Source: Alcanivorax limicola (GTDB lineage: Bacteria > Pseudomonadota > Gammaproteobacteria > Pseudomonadales > Alcanivoracaceae). From it: a stretch of DNA of 64,000 nucleotides. The position numbers were made by a program, and so were the translations under genes. Position 1 is the first letter of the stretch, and each line of letters begins with the position of its first letter. The DNA lies in assembly GCF_019931215.1 (NCBI RefSeq), contig NZ_JAIOUB010000003.1:372001-436000 (forward strand), read 5' to 3'. The notes under the pieces are model-generated. The model did no database searches. It worked only from the letters and a program-made list of their open reading frames with translations, and had not been told where the DNA came from. Below are positions 27,484 to 36,490 of this stretch, in pieces.

Positions 27484-29262
27484 TCAGTAAATGTCTCGGT
27501 GATAGCGTGAGGTCTGTATCAGCGTATCGACTTCCGCCTCGCCCAGCAGCTGTCTCAGTGCACTGTCCACACCCTGGCCCATGGCCAGGCTGCCGCACAC
27601 GTAAAAGTGCGCGCCTGCGGCGACCCATGCCTGCAGGCGTGTTGCGTGGCGATGCAGCAGATCCTGCACATAGCCCGTATCCGGTGACGTTCCGCGGGAA
27701 AAGATACGGTCCAGATGGGTCAGGTGCCCAGCTTCATGCCATGTCTGAAGTGCCCCGTCATGGTAGCGATCATGGTCCGCACTGCGCTCACCGAACAGCA
27801 ACCAGTTCCGGTGATGACCGCGTTCGGCGCGCTCGAGAAGGTGCGCGTGGAGGCCGGCCAGGCCGGTGCCGTTGCCAATCAGTATGATTGGCAGATCTTG
27901 CGTTATGCCATGGAAATTACGGTTTGTGCGGATGCTCAGCGATACGGATTCGCCCACCTGCAGCGATTGCGTCAGTAGTCCGGACCCCAGGCCGAGCTGG
28001 CCATCCGCGTGACGCATCTGTCGTACCAGAAGCTGCAGGCTGGCAGGCGCCGCACCGTGTTTTTCGCCAGCACCGGGCAACGACGCGATGGAGTATTCCC
28101 GGCGGGTATCGCCAATATGTATCACCGCCAGATCACCCGCGACCCAGTGGGGCAGGGCCGGGGCGGTCAGGCTGATATGGAAGGCCGGTGCGCCCGGGCT
28201 GCCGGGATTGAGATGTTCGCGGCGTTGCAGGGCCATGGTGTGCACGGTGGTCGATGGTTTTACAGGCGTGGGCGGCGAGACTGCCGAAGCGGTGAAGTAC
28301 GCGAGCTGCTGATGCCAGTGCGTCAGGGCGGCCGCATCGTGTTTGTCCACTTCCACCGGCGCGAAGCTGGCATGAGCGCCTTGCTGCCGCAGCCATGCGT
28401 TCAGGCTGCGGCCAAAGCCGCAAAATAATTCATAGGTGCTGTCTCCCAGTGCCAACAGGCCGAACTCCAGCCGTGACAGATCTGTGCGTGTCGGCAAGAC
28501 GCGGCGGGCAAACAGCGCGCCGTTGTCCGGCGGGTCGCCCTCGCCGTGGGTACTGACGATGAACAGGGCCTGCTGTGCGCTGCCCAACGTGACAGCGTCC
28601 AGCGCATTCAGCGCTATCATCTGCACGGCGCGCCCCGCATCTTGCAAACGCCGGGTGGTTTCCTGTGCCAGCGCTTCGGCGCCGCCGGTCTGGCTGGCGT
28701 AGCAGACCAGCATGGTGTCGTTTGCTGTCGTGTCCGGCGTGATGATGCCGGGTGCTTGTGGTGCTTGCGGGGCTTGTGTTGTATTGCCCCGCAAAAACTG
28801 CCGAAGCAATAAGCCGTACGCCAACAATAGCAGCAACGTTGCCGGCAAGGGCGCACCCAGTGTTCGCCGCAGACGCTGCCCCGCGGTTTCTGCGCGCGTC
28901 AGCCAGCGCTGGCCGCGCAAGGGCATGGTATGCAAGGTGCCGCTCACCGGGTCCGCCAGTGCGTGACGACGCTGCGCACTGTGTAGGTCGGTATAAAAGA
29001 CCTGTGCAAACCGGCCCGGCGCTGCGGGCAATGTCAGTCGATGCAAGCGCAGATCCGGATGGCTGGCTTCAAGGTGCTGAAGCAGCCGCGCGGCAGGTTG
29101 CGCGCGACCGTCAGTGCCTGGTGCGGGCAGCGCCGGATTGAGCATTCGCAACAGCGGCTCTGTCGGCAAGCTCACACACAACAGCAGCGCGGCGCCACAC
29201 AGCAGCAGCCCGCCATGCCGTGGTCTGGTCCGCGCAGATGCCGGGGAAGAAGCTGGCGCCAC
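27484..29262 (-). CDS. Membrane-anchored diflavin reductase (CysJ-like)
   Basis: A 592-residue flavoprotein. Hydrophobic segments at about 18-35 and 139-156 enclose a small extracytoplasmic part with a PepSY-like ADPVSGTL stretch. A flavodoxin domain (about 183-325, FMN loop ASQTGGAEA) and an FAD/NADPH reductase domain (about 340-592, with YSIASLP, IGNGTGLAG and the C-terminal aromatic Tyr) follow. It should carry electrons from NADPH to a membrane or periplasmic acceptor. GTG at 29262 directly follows the DUF4198 stop (TAATCGTG). As last gene of the TonB/PepSY cluster it is probably a ferric-chelate reductase; that is inference. Confidence 0.8.
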   Translation of the reverse strand: MAPASSPASARTRPRHGGLLLCGAALLLCVSLPTEPLLRMLNPALPAPGTDGRAQPAARLLQHLEASHPDLRLHRLTLPAAPGRFAQVFYTDLHSAQRRHALADPVSGTLHTMPLRGQRWLTRAETAGQRLRRTLGAPLPATLLLLLAYGLLLRQFLRGNTTQAPQAPQAPGIITPDTTANDTMLVCYASQTGGAEALAQETTRRLQDAGRAVQMIALNALDAVTLGSAQQALFIVSTHGEGDPPDNGALFARRVLPTRTDLSRLEFGLLALGDSTYELFCGFGRSLNAWLRQQGAHASFAPVEVDKHDAAALTHWHQQLAYFTASAVSPPTPVKPSTTVHTMALQRREHLNPGSPGAPAFHISLTAPALPHWVAGDLAVIHIGDTRREYSIASLPGAGEKHGAAPASLQLLVRQMRHADGQLGLGSGLLTQSLQVGESVSLSIRTNRNFHGITQDLPIILIGNGTGLAGLHAHLLERAERGHHRNWLLFGERSADHDRYHDGALQTWHEAGHLTHLDRIFSRGTSPDTGYVQDLLHRHATRLQAWVAAGAHFYVCGSLAMGQGVDSALRQLLGEAEVDTLIQTSRYHRDIY

Positions 29263-29264
29263 GA

Positions 29265-30116
29265 TTACTCCGGCAGTACTTCAAACGTGCCGCTGTAGCT
29301 GGCGTTACGTCGCGCACCGGGGATGGACGACCTGTCGTCCCCATAGCTTGCGCCGAGCCAGTACATGCCGGCGCCTTGCCAGGTAATCGCGACGTAACCT
29401 TCTTTGTCGGTGGTCAGCGTCTGCATCGCTTGCTGGTTGCGGTAGCGCATGCCTGCCGGAATGACTTCTATCTCGACGCCCTCTGCCGGTTCGCCGTCGA
29501 TCAGAAACCGGAAACGCGCCGTTTCTGTGTCGAACAAGTCGTTGGGATGCGTTTCCGGTTGCAAGGTCAGGCCAGCGCGGTCGCCGTCGAAGACGGTGTT
29601 ATCCGGTGCACCGGCCGTGACGAAGGTTTCCAGCCGACGGGAAAATTCGGTGATCTGTACATTTTCTGCATTGTCCGGCACGGCGCCATCGAGGCCGGCG
29701 GCATCGCCGCGCCAGCGTTTGCGCTCACCGTTTTCTTCCCAGGTTGCCATGACACCGGCGTTGTTGCTGGTGATGCGATAGGTGCCCCGTTCGAGCAGGT
29801 TCAGGTCAAAGGTGCTGCGGTATTTGCCGGTGTGGGCGTTGTGCACGGTCACAGGTTCGCCATCGGGCCCGGTGACGGTGAGGCTGGCCAGGCGCATCGG
29901 TGCATAGTCGGTATGAAAGATATCGTTGGAAATCGCGGCGTCGAACGTCACCCAGGCGTCATCGCTGGACAGGGTGGTGGCGGCGGGCAGGATCCAGCCA
30001 CGGTGGGCCTGTGCCGACAGGGGCAGCAGTGCGGCGCTGGCGAGCAGCAGGCCGGTTAGGGTGCGGGTGATCATGCGCTGCCGCGCGCTCGCTTTCAGTT
30101 TCAGCTTCTGGGTCAT
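29265..30116 (-). CDS. DUF4198 periplasmic protein
   Basis: A 283-residue secreted protein with a long signal peptide (about 1-37, cut near SAQA-HRGW). The mature part begins HRGWILPAATTLS, typical of DUF4198, a beta-rich periplasmic family found with metal-uptake genes; an N-terminal His after cleavage is common to copper/nickel-type binders. The C-terminal half has an Ig-like domain (about 185-280). It is fourth in the iron cluster, with 31 bases to the DUF2271 gene and a coupled diflavin reductase after it. The exact role is unknown; metal or chelate handling is likely. Confidence 0.75.
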   Translation of the reverse strand: MTQKLKLKASARQRMITRTLTGLLLASAALLPLSAQAHRGWILPAATTLSSDDAWVTFDAAISNDIFHTDYAPMRLASLTVTGPDGEPVTVHNAHTGKYRSTFDLNLLERGTYRITSNNAGVMATWEENGERKRWRGDAAGLDGAVPDNAENVQITEFSRRLETFVTAGAPDNTVFDGDRAGLTLQPETHPNDLFDTETARFRFLIDGEPAEGVEIEVIPAGMRYRNQQAMQTLTTDKEGYVAITWQGAGMYWLGASYGDDRSSIPGARRNASYSGTFEVLPE

Positions 30117-30147
30117 GGGTGTGCTCCTTTTGTATTCGGTAATAACG

Positions 30148-30693
30148 TTATTCGGTAATCACCAGGGTGACCTTGCCGAGCTCGTGTTCGCCATGGCGTT
30201 CTGTTTGCATGCTGCCGGGCCAGGTGAAGGGGATGGTGACAACTTCGCGCCCCCCCACTTCACGTGCGGCCTCGACCATCAGGCGGTAGTCACCCGGCGG
30301 GAGATCGCCCAGCGGTGCTTTGCCGGCATGGAATGTCAGCGTGTGGTGGCCTACGGGGCGGGTGGCGCTGCTGACGCCGTCCACCGGCATCAGGAGGGTG
30401 CGACCGTCACGGCGCCACCATTGGCGCATGTCCTTCAGCCATTTTTCGCCTTCGCGGTCGCGCATGCCGGTGTCATACCAGACCGACAGAGTCTGCACCG
30501 GCCCACCGTCCGGATGCTCCAGCCAGATGGCGACATAAGGGCGGTGGTACTCGGCCACATTGAGGGAGGGCACTTCGATACTGACGCGCATTTCAGTGGC
30601 CAGTGCACTCGCAGGTGCCATGAGCAGCAACAGGCGTAGCGAGGTGACGAGAAAGCGATATCGGTATGTGCTGAACAGGAGCGTGAAATGCAT
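30148..30693 (-). CDS. DUF2271 periplasmic protein
   Basis: A 181-residue protein with an N-terminal signal (about 1-32, cut near SALA-TEM) and one DUF2271 domain. Family features are the YVAIWLEHPDGGPVQTL stretch, the WLKDMRQWWR helix and the closing beta segment. DUF2271 is regularly found beside PepSY proteins and TonB receptors but has no assigned biochemistry. Third gene of the cluster, 42 bases after the PepSY gene. Confidence 0.75.
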   Translation of the reverse strand: MHFTLLFSTYRYRFLVTSLRLLLLMAPASALATEMRVSIEVPSLNVAEYHRPYVAIWLEHPDGGPVQTLSVWYDTGMRDREGEKWLKDMRQWWRRDGRTLLMPVDGVSSATRPVGHHTLTFHAGKAPLGDLPPGDYRLMVEAAREVGGREVVTIPFTWPGSMQTERHGEHELGKVTLVITE

Positions 30694-30735
30694 AGGATGT
30701 CTCTCGTTAAACGTTGCTTATCAAGGCCGCACACA

Positions 30736-31359
30736 TCAGGTGTGCACAAACAGAATAATCAGCAGCAAGGGCGCCACCAGTCCCAGTGCAACCAGCGGCC
30801 AGGTGCTGCGTCGGCTGCCGGCATAACGTTGCAGTAACAGCAGGCCGGTGATGCAGAACACCACACAGGCCAGGGCAAAGATGTCGATAAACCAGGACCA
30901 GGCTGTGCCGGTATTGCGCCCCTTGTGCAGGTCATTGAGCCAGGCGACGGCACCGCGTGTGGTGCGTTCCATCAACCAGTCACCTGACGCTGCATCAATG
31001 CTGAGCCAGGCATCTCCACCGGGGCGGGGCAGGCTCAGGTAGATTTCTCCACCGTCCCATTCAGCGGTGCCGGTACCCGGATTCATGCCGGTTTCGTTGC
31101 GCAACCAGTGCCGCAGGGTGCGTGGCAGTGGCGCGTCGCCATCGGCGTGCTCGCTGAGCCCGGCGCGGATATGCCCCGGCAGCGTCCCTTGCCAGGTCGT
31201 GGTCACCGGTGTTGCTTCAATGCTGGCCGCGTGATTCAGCGTGATGCCGGTAACGGCAAACAGCAGCATGCCGATCAGGCAGATGGCCGAACTGATCCAG
31301 TGCCAGCGAATGATCTGCTGATGCCAAGCGGCCTTTTTTGCAGCGGATGAAATCGCCAT
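30736..31359 (-). CDS. PepSY-associated membrane protein
   Basis: A 207-residue inner-membrane protein. Helix one (about 20-43, HWISSAICLIGMLLFAVTG) is followed by a periplasmic PepSY-like region with DAWLSIDAASGDWLMERTT, then helices at about 155-178 and 186-205. It keeps the conserved histidines of the PepSY_TM family (His20, His43 and HKG near residue 144) that may bind heme or metal. It lies eight bases after the TonB receptor. In several bacteria PepSY_TM and CysJ-like modules are one polypeptide; here they are separate genes at the two ends of the accessory set. Confidence 0.8.
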   Translation of the reverse strand: MAISSAAKKAAWHQQIIRWHWISSAICLIGMLLFAVTGITLNHAASIEATPVTTTWQGTLPGHIRAGLSEHADGDAPLPRTLRHWLRNETGMNPGTGTAEWDGGEIYLSLPRPGGDAWLSIDAASGDWLMERTTRGAVAWLNDLHKGRNTGTAWSWFIDIFALACVVFCITGLLLLQRYAGSRRSTWPLVALGLVAPLLLIILFVHT

Positions 31360-31367
31360 GTTTCAGC

Positions 31368-33779
31368 TCAGAAGCGCATGTTGGCGGAGAGCCACAGGCT
31401 GCGCCCGTATTCCTGGATTCTGTAGTTGTCGTTACAGGTATAGCTGCTGATATTGGCGGGGTTATCCGGCACGCAAGTGCGATCAACAAAGTTGGTGTCC
31501 AGCAGGTTGTTGATGCGCGCATTGAACGTGAGATCTTCATTCACCTGATAACGTGCGCCGAGGTGGAACAGCTCATAGCTCTTGTAGTATTCCAGCAACT
31601 GTTGACCCTGTGGGCCGCTGGCGTTGGCGACACCGCGATAGCGTTTGCTACGGGCTTCAGCGCCGAGGGTGACGGTCAGGTCTTGCGTGGCGAACCAGTC
31701 AAGATAGGCGTTGGCCATATGTTCGGGGGTATTCACCAACGGCAGCCCTTTCTGATTGCCGCTGCGTTGCTCGCTGTCGGTGTAGGTGTAGTTGGCGCGC
31801 AGGGCAAACGGGTTGGCAATGCGGATACGCGTGGCAACTTCGGCCCCCTGGGTGAGCGCTTTGTCCACGTTGGTGCTCTGGCGGAACTGGATGTAGCCGA
31901 GATCCGCCCAGCCGGGCCCGATGTCCACACAGCCGGGGACGTTGTTCACTTCGCAGTTGGGCACGCTGTCGCCGGTCGATATCTTGTCGTCGAAATCGCT
32001 GCGGAACACCGTCAGGTTGGCGCTGACGCGACCGCCGTTGTCGAAATAGGCGGCTACTTCATAGTTGGTGCTGGTCTCCGGTGTCAGCGACGGGTTGCCG
32101 ACGGTGGGGTTGACACCTTGTCCGGTGAAGCCGGTGATGCCGGGGTAGAGTTGATCAGGCGTTGGCGCCTTGTAGCCCGTGCTGGCGCCGCCTTTTAGCG
32201 TCCAGGCCGGGGAAGTGCGCCAGACCAGGTAGCCCCTCGGACTCAGCTGATCGCCGAAAATATTGTGGTCGTCATACCGCAAGCCAGCGGTCAGCGTCAG
32301 TTGCGGCAACAGGTCCCAGTTGTCCTCGAAAAACAGTGCCCATTGTCTGTGCGGTTGAATGGTGCCTTGCTGGAACCCGGCACCATCAAGCCCGAATACG
32401 CCGTCTTCCATCTGCGAGTCGATGTACTGTCCGCCCACCACAAGCAGGTGGTTGCCGAGCATCGTATCCAGCTTGGCATCCACAATGGTGTTGTCCAGTT
32501 TCAGCTCGCGCAGGGGCCGTGGCAGGAAGGCATTCAGGCGCTCGAGTTCATCGTCGTCGAGTTCATCGAGGCGATTGCCGAGATTCAGTTGGCAGGGGTC
32601 CGGGGCGCCGGGCTCGAGGCGCGCGCCGACGTCGCACCAGAGTTGCTGAAGTGTATCGCGTTCCTGGATCGACAGCGGTTGAGAGCGGCCGAGGTTGTTG
32701 CTTTCGCTGCGGGTCAGCGCGATTTCGCTGGTGCCGATATCCCAACGGCCGATATGCGTCAGCGTCAGTTGCTCGCGCTCGTAGCGCTGGAATTCGGTGT
32801 AGCCGACACGGGGTGCGACAACGCGATTGCCGGCGTTGGGCCCATCACTGACAACCGTGGAGCGCCACAGGCTTTCCGTGCCATCCAGGGTGCCGGTCTG
32901 GCCCTGGCGATTGTCGTAGCGCTGCTTGCTGACGTCGTAATCCAGCAGGATGTCGTGGTTTTCTGTGGGCGTAAATGCCAGGCGTACGCCGCCAGTCCAG
33001 TTTTGTGCGGCAACGGTATCGCTGCCGAATCCGCCACTGTTCTCCCAGGGCGTCCCGTCAGACAGCAGCAGTGTGTCATTGAAGCGGGGGTTGGATTCTT
33101 CACGGTTGTAGATGCCACCGCGCAGTACGATACCCAGCTTGTCCTTGATCAGGGGGCCGGTAATGTAGATATCGGTCTTGATGTCGTCACCGAATTCGGC
33201 GTGTTCCTGCAAGGTTCTGCCATGGGTGATGGAGCCCGCCCAGGTGTCGCTGACTTTGCGCGTGATGATATTGATGACACCGCCCATGGCGTCGGACCCG
33301 TACAGGGTGGACATCGGGCCGCGCACCACTTCGATGCGTTCGATGGCATCCAGTGGCGGCATGAAACTGAATTGCCCGCCGCCGAAGCCGTTTGGATAGA
33401 TGTTGCCGATATTGCTCTGCCGGCGTCCGTCGATAAGGATCAGGGTGTATTCGGCAGGCAGGCCGCGCATGGTGATGCTGAGATTGCCGTTCTTGTCGGT
33501 GCCGGTGCCAACGTCGATGCCTTCCACATCACGCAGCGCATCGGCCAGGCTGGTGTAGGGTCGCGATGCCAGGGCCTCGCGGTCGACGATGGTGACGCTG
33601 GCTGGCGCGTCGGTGAGCTTCTGATCAAAACCGGCGGCCGTGGACACGATGGTGACCGGGGCCAGTTGGTCAGCGGGGCGGGTCTCGATATCGGCGTTGG
33701 CGGTATCGGCGAGGGCAGGGCTGGTGGCGGCGGCTACAGCCAGGCTCAATAGACAGGCAGTGAAGGCCTTTGAGCGCAT
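31368..33779 (-). CDS. TonB-dependent receptor (catecholate-siderophore type, CirA/IrgA-like)
   Basis: Outer-membrane receptor of 803 residues. Signal peptide about 1-24 (ALA-DTA), a plug with SVTIVDREAL, SITMRGLP and the VVRGPMSTLYGSDAMGGV stretch, then a barrel ending in Phe (LWLSANMRF). The plug resembles CirA, IrgA and PirA, which take up catechol siderophores and their breakdown products. First gene of the five-gene minus-strand cluster, with two overlapping Fur-type boxes 70-100 bases upstream, so it is almost certainly iron-repressed. The exact siderophore is not known. Confidence 0.87.
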   Translation of the reverse strand: MRSKAFTACLLSLAVAAATSPALADTANADIETRPADQLAPVTIVSTAAGFDQKLTDAPASVTIVDREALASRPYTSLADALRDVEGIDVGTGTDKNGNLSITMRGLPAEYTLILIDGRRQSNIGNIYPNGFGGGQFSFMPPLDAIERIEVVRGPMSTLYGSDAMGGVINIITRKVSDTWAGSITHGRTLQEHAEFGDDIKTDIYITGPLIKDKLGIVLRGGIYNREESNPRFNDTLLLSDGTPWENSGGFGSDTVAAQNWTGGVRLAFTPTENHDILLDYDVSKQRYDNRQGQTGTLDGTESLWRSTVVSDGPNAGNRVVAPRVGYTEFQRYEREQLTLTHIGRWDIGTSEIALTRSESNNLGRSQPLSIQERDTLQQLWCDVGARLEPGAPDPCQLNLGNRLDELDDDELERLNAFLPRPLRELKLDNTIVDAKLDTMLGNHLLVVGGQYIDSQMEDGVFGLDGAGFQQGTIQPHRQWALFFEDNWDLLPQLTLTAGLRYDDHNIFGDQLSPRGYLVWRTSPAWTLKGGASTGYKAPTPDQLYPGITGFTGQGVNPTVGNPSLTPETSTNYEVAAYFDNGGRVSANLTVFRSDFDDKISTGDSVPNCEVNNVPGCVDIGPGWADLGYIQFRQSTNVDKALTQGAEVATRIRIANPFALRANYTYTDSEQRSGNQKGLPLVNTPEHMANAYLDWFATQDLTVTLGAEARSKRYRGVANASGPQGQQLLEYYKSYELFHLGARYQVNEDLTFNARINNLLDTNFVDRTCVPDNPANISSYTCNDNYRIQEYGRSLWLSANMRF

Positions 33780-33846
33780 GGGTCAGACTCCTGTGAGATT
33801 CATGGGCAAGCAAGCGAATGTAAGCAGCGCGTGAATCTACAGTAAC

Positions 33847-33878
33847 TGATAATCAATCTCAATAGATAACAAGTATCA
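33847..33878 (-). promoter_or_regulatory. Two adjacent Fur boxes before the iron-uptake cluster
   Basis: TGATAATCAATCTCA (33847-33861) matches the 7-1-7 Fur consensus TGATAATNATTATCA at 13 of 15 positions. AGATAACAAGTATCA (33864-33878) matches at about 12 of 15. They lie 68-99 bases upstream of the receptor start. Two close boxes imply cooperative Fur binding. The rest of the 301-base gap to 34080 shows no gene. Confidence 0.7.
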
Positions 33879-34080
33879 TTACGGGTAAAAGAAGCTGAAT
33901 CGGATTCACGCGGGCATCTGCATGACATGACGCGACCGGGATTGACCGCCACTGATGTGTAAAGGGACTATGTCCGCAAACTCAGCGTGCGCAAACTCAG
34001 TGCAGCGCATTGCGTGCAGCATCCAACCCGGCCGGGCATGACCTCGGGCGGGGCCAGATTTGCGAATATGAGGAGCTCTC

Positions 34081-36018
34081 ATGACGGGTGTACGCAGTGC
34101 ACTGGCGGTATACAAGGATGAAGGCGAGGCACTGCTGGACAAGCTCAGTGCCTATGCGGCGGAGCAGGGCATCGAGCTGGTGCCGGTGCCGCTGGACGAA
34201 TTTGCCGAGGCGCCTGGCACCTGGCTGGAGAAAAGTCGTCACGTCGTGGCGGTGGTCAACGATGGTGACCTGTCGCGCATCATCCACGGCGCGCGGGTCC
34301 ACGATTATGCCGTCGGCATCATCCCGGTCAGCCCCCGTTCCCTGACTTATCGCCTGTTTGCCATTCCCCGGCGGCTCGAATCGGCCATGGAGCTGGCGCT
34401 CATGGCCGAGGGGCGCGCCGTGGATGTGGTGCTGTGCAATGACGAAGTCGTGCTGGGCATGGTGATGCTGGGCGAAACGCCGTTTCTGGATCAGCGCAGC
34501 AAGGGCTATGTTGCCGAGCAGCCTACGCGGCTGTCACGGCTGTGGTATTTCATCCAGTCATGCTTCATCAGCATCGGTAACCTGTTTGGCATCCACCCGT
34601 TCCCGGTCACCCTGACAACGGGGCGGGATGTCACCATCAAGACGGCCGTGACCGGCATTGTGCTGATCGAAAACGATGTACACAGCGCCGCCGCACGTCT
34701 GGTGAATACCAGCATCTCGGTGCAGGACGGCAAGGTGTCATCGGTGCTGATTGCGCCGAAATCGGTGGTGGAATACCTCGCTTTCATGCTGACGGCCCTG
34801 TTCCAGGGCAGCCGGATCGGCAAGAAGTTGCCAGCCGCGATCAGCTATATCAAGAGCGAGACGCTTGAAATCGCCAGCAGCAAGAAGATGCCCTACTACG
34901 TAGATGGTCGTCGTCGCGAGGCGAGCCAGTTGAAAGTGCGGGTGGAGCCCCAGTCGGTGCGCATCAACCTCAACGACACCTTCTATGAGCGGCATGAGAG
35001 CGCGGGCGAGAAAAAAGACACCATGAAGGTGGAAAATCTGCCCCAGAACGAAGCGCGGGTGGAGATGATCCAGAAGCACTTGCCGTTCTTCACGCGTGCG
35101 GTGGAGGAGGATTTCAAGGATCTGTTTCTGCTGCTCAAGAACAACGCCCAGACCAGCCGTGACTATGTGATCCTGATGGTGCTCAGCAGCCTGGTGGCGA
35201 GCCTGGGCCTGTTTCTCAACAGCGCCGCAGTGATCATCGGGGCGATGGTGCTGGCGCCCCTGATGGCGCCCATCATCTCCCTGTCCATGGGCGCGCTGCG
35301 CAACGACACGACCCTGCTACGCAACTCTACTTTCACCATCGGTATCGGCGTGGTGCTCGCCCTTGGTGCGTCTGCGCTGGTGGCCATTATCGTGCCGTTG
35401 CAGAAGATGACGCCGGAGATTGCCGGCCGGTTGCAGCCTTCGCTGCTGGATATGGGGGTGGCGGTGGGGTCTGGCATTGCCGGGGCTTACGCCCATGCCC
35501 GCGAACATGTCATGAAGAGCTTGCCCGGTGTGGCCATTGCGGTGGCGCTGGTGCCGCCGGTATGTGTGGCGGGCATCGGCATCGGTTGGCTCAGCTGGGA
35601 GGTCATCAGTGGCGCCATGTTGCTGTTTATCACCAACCTGGTGGGGATTGCGCTGGCAGGGCTGCTGACCTTCATGATGCTGGGTTACGCACCGGTGAAG
35701 CGCGCAACCAAGGGCCTGGGCTGGTCTCTGTTGATGGTGGTGCTGGTGTCCATTCCGCTGGCGGTGTCGTTCAACAATATCAACCGCCACTGGCAGATCG
35801 AGAATCGTCTGGTGGTGACGCAGTTCGAGATCAACGGCAAAAGTCTGAGTCTGGCAGATGTGTCACTGACGCTGGCCCGGGACGAGTTGCGCATTCGCGC
35901 GGATGTGGTCAGTGCCCAGATGCTGGCACCGGGTGATCTGCATGATCTGAAGCTGCAACTGGAGGAGATGCTGGACAGCCGGGTGCTGCTGGAGGCGGTG
36001 CCACGATTGCGGCTGTGA
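34081..36018 (+). CDS. DUF389 membrane protein with kinase-fold N-terminus
   Basis: A 645-residue fusion. The first ~300 residues look like a diacylglycerol/NAD-kinase fold: VVAVVNDGDLSRIIHG resembles the nucleotide loop of that superfamily but lacks the full GGDGT motif, and GKVSSVLIAP and the following beta segments fit its second lobe. Residues about 340-580 form a DUF389 membrane domain of five or six helices (SAAVIIGAMVLAPLMAPII). Function is unknown. The altered nucleotide loop may mean binding without catalysis. ATG at 34081 follows GAGGAGCTCTC. It is not in an obvious operon. Confidence 0.72.
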   Translation: MTGVRSALAVYKDEGEALLDKLSAYAAEQGIELVPVPLDEFAEAPGTWLEKSRHVVAVVNDGDLSRIIHGARVHDYAVGIIPVSPRSLTYRLFAIPRRLESAMELALMAEGRAVDVVLCNDEVVLGMVMLGETPFLDQRSKGYVAEQPTRLSRLWYFIQSCFISIGNLFGIHPFPVTLTTGRDVTIKTAVTGIVLIENDVHSAAARLVNTSISVQDGKVSSVLIAPKSVVEYLAFMLTALFQGSRIGKKLPAAISYIKSETLEIASSKKMPYYVDGRRREASQLKVRVEPQSVRINLNDTFYERHESAGEKKDTMKVENLPQNEARVEMIQKHLPFFTRAVEEDFKDLFLLLKNNAQTSRDYVILMVLSSLVASLGLFLNSAAVIIGAMVLAPLMAPIISLSMGALRNDTTLLRNSTFTIGIGVVLALGASALVAIIVPLQKMTPEIAGRLQPSLLDMGVAVGSGIAGAYAHAREHVMKSLPGVAIAVALVPPVCVAGIGIGWLSWEVISGAMLLFITNLVGIALAGLLTFMMLGYAPVKRATKGLGWSLLMVVLVSIPLAVSFNNINRHWQIENRLVVTQFEINGKSLSLADVSLTLARDELRIRADVVSAQMLAPGDLHDLKLQLEEMLDSRVLLEAVPRLRL

Positions 36019-36115
36019 GGCGGCGGGGCCGTGACCTGCCGCCCGGTTGTGGCTAACATGGAGCCCCCGTCGACTCACAAGGTCGGCGAATCATCGGCTA
36101 CCGGGAGACCCCCTG

Positions 36116-36400
36116 ATGAAAACCATGCACAAGCATCGCCTGCAGACCGGCGACGAAATCCAGATTCTGAAGATGTCCGCCGAGGGCGTTGTCCGTGATG
36201 TCGCGTTCAACCAGCAGGAGCGTCTGCTGTATGTGTGGGTCGAAGTGCCGGCAGGTAGCGTGATGGGGACAGAGCAGGTGGAGCGGCGCTTCCGCGTGTT
36301 CCGCACCGGTGACGGTATCCCCGATCATGCCAGTTTCAGCGGCACCGCCGTCGACATGCTGCGGCCAGAGGCCTACCACATCTATGAGCTGGCGGAATAG
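36116..36400 (+). CDS. Small conserved hypothetical protein
   Basis: A 94-residue cytoplasmic protein starting MKTMHKHRLQ. Predicted mostly beta, with AFNQQERLLYVWVEVP and a C-terminal RPEAYHIYELAE. I recognise the style of a small family of conserved hypotheticals in related bacteria but no function. ATG at 36116 is preferred because GGGAGA lies upstream. It sits between the DUF389 gene and prfB. Confidence 0.7.
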   Translation: MKTMHKHRLQTGDEIQILKMSAEGVVRDVAFNQQERLLYVWVEVPAGSVMGTEQVERRFRVFRTGDGIPDHASFSGTAVDMLRPEAYHIYELAE

Positions 36401-36436
36401 CCAGTCACGCCGGTAATCGGTAGAATCGCGCTCTTT

Positions 36437-36465
36437 GCGGCCAGGCAATCAACTTGACTGGCCGC
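36437..36465. repeat. Short inverted repeat before prfB
   Basis: GCGGCCAG and CTGGCCGC form a perfect eight-base inverted repeat with a 13-base loop, 26 bases before the prfB start. It lacks a T-tract and could be a weak terminator of the small gene upstream or a leader hairpin. Confidence 0.45.
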
Positions 36466-36490
36466 TGAACCATAACCGGAACGCTTTTCT

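Noticed and set aside
32265-33752. 495-residue frame antisense to the TonB receptor
   Set aside because: Shadow of a receptor with clear signal peptide, plug and terminal Phe.
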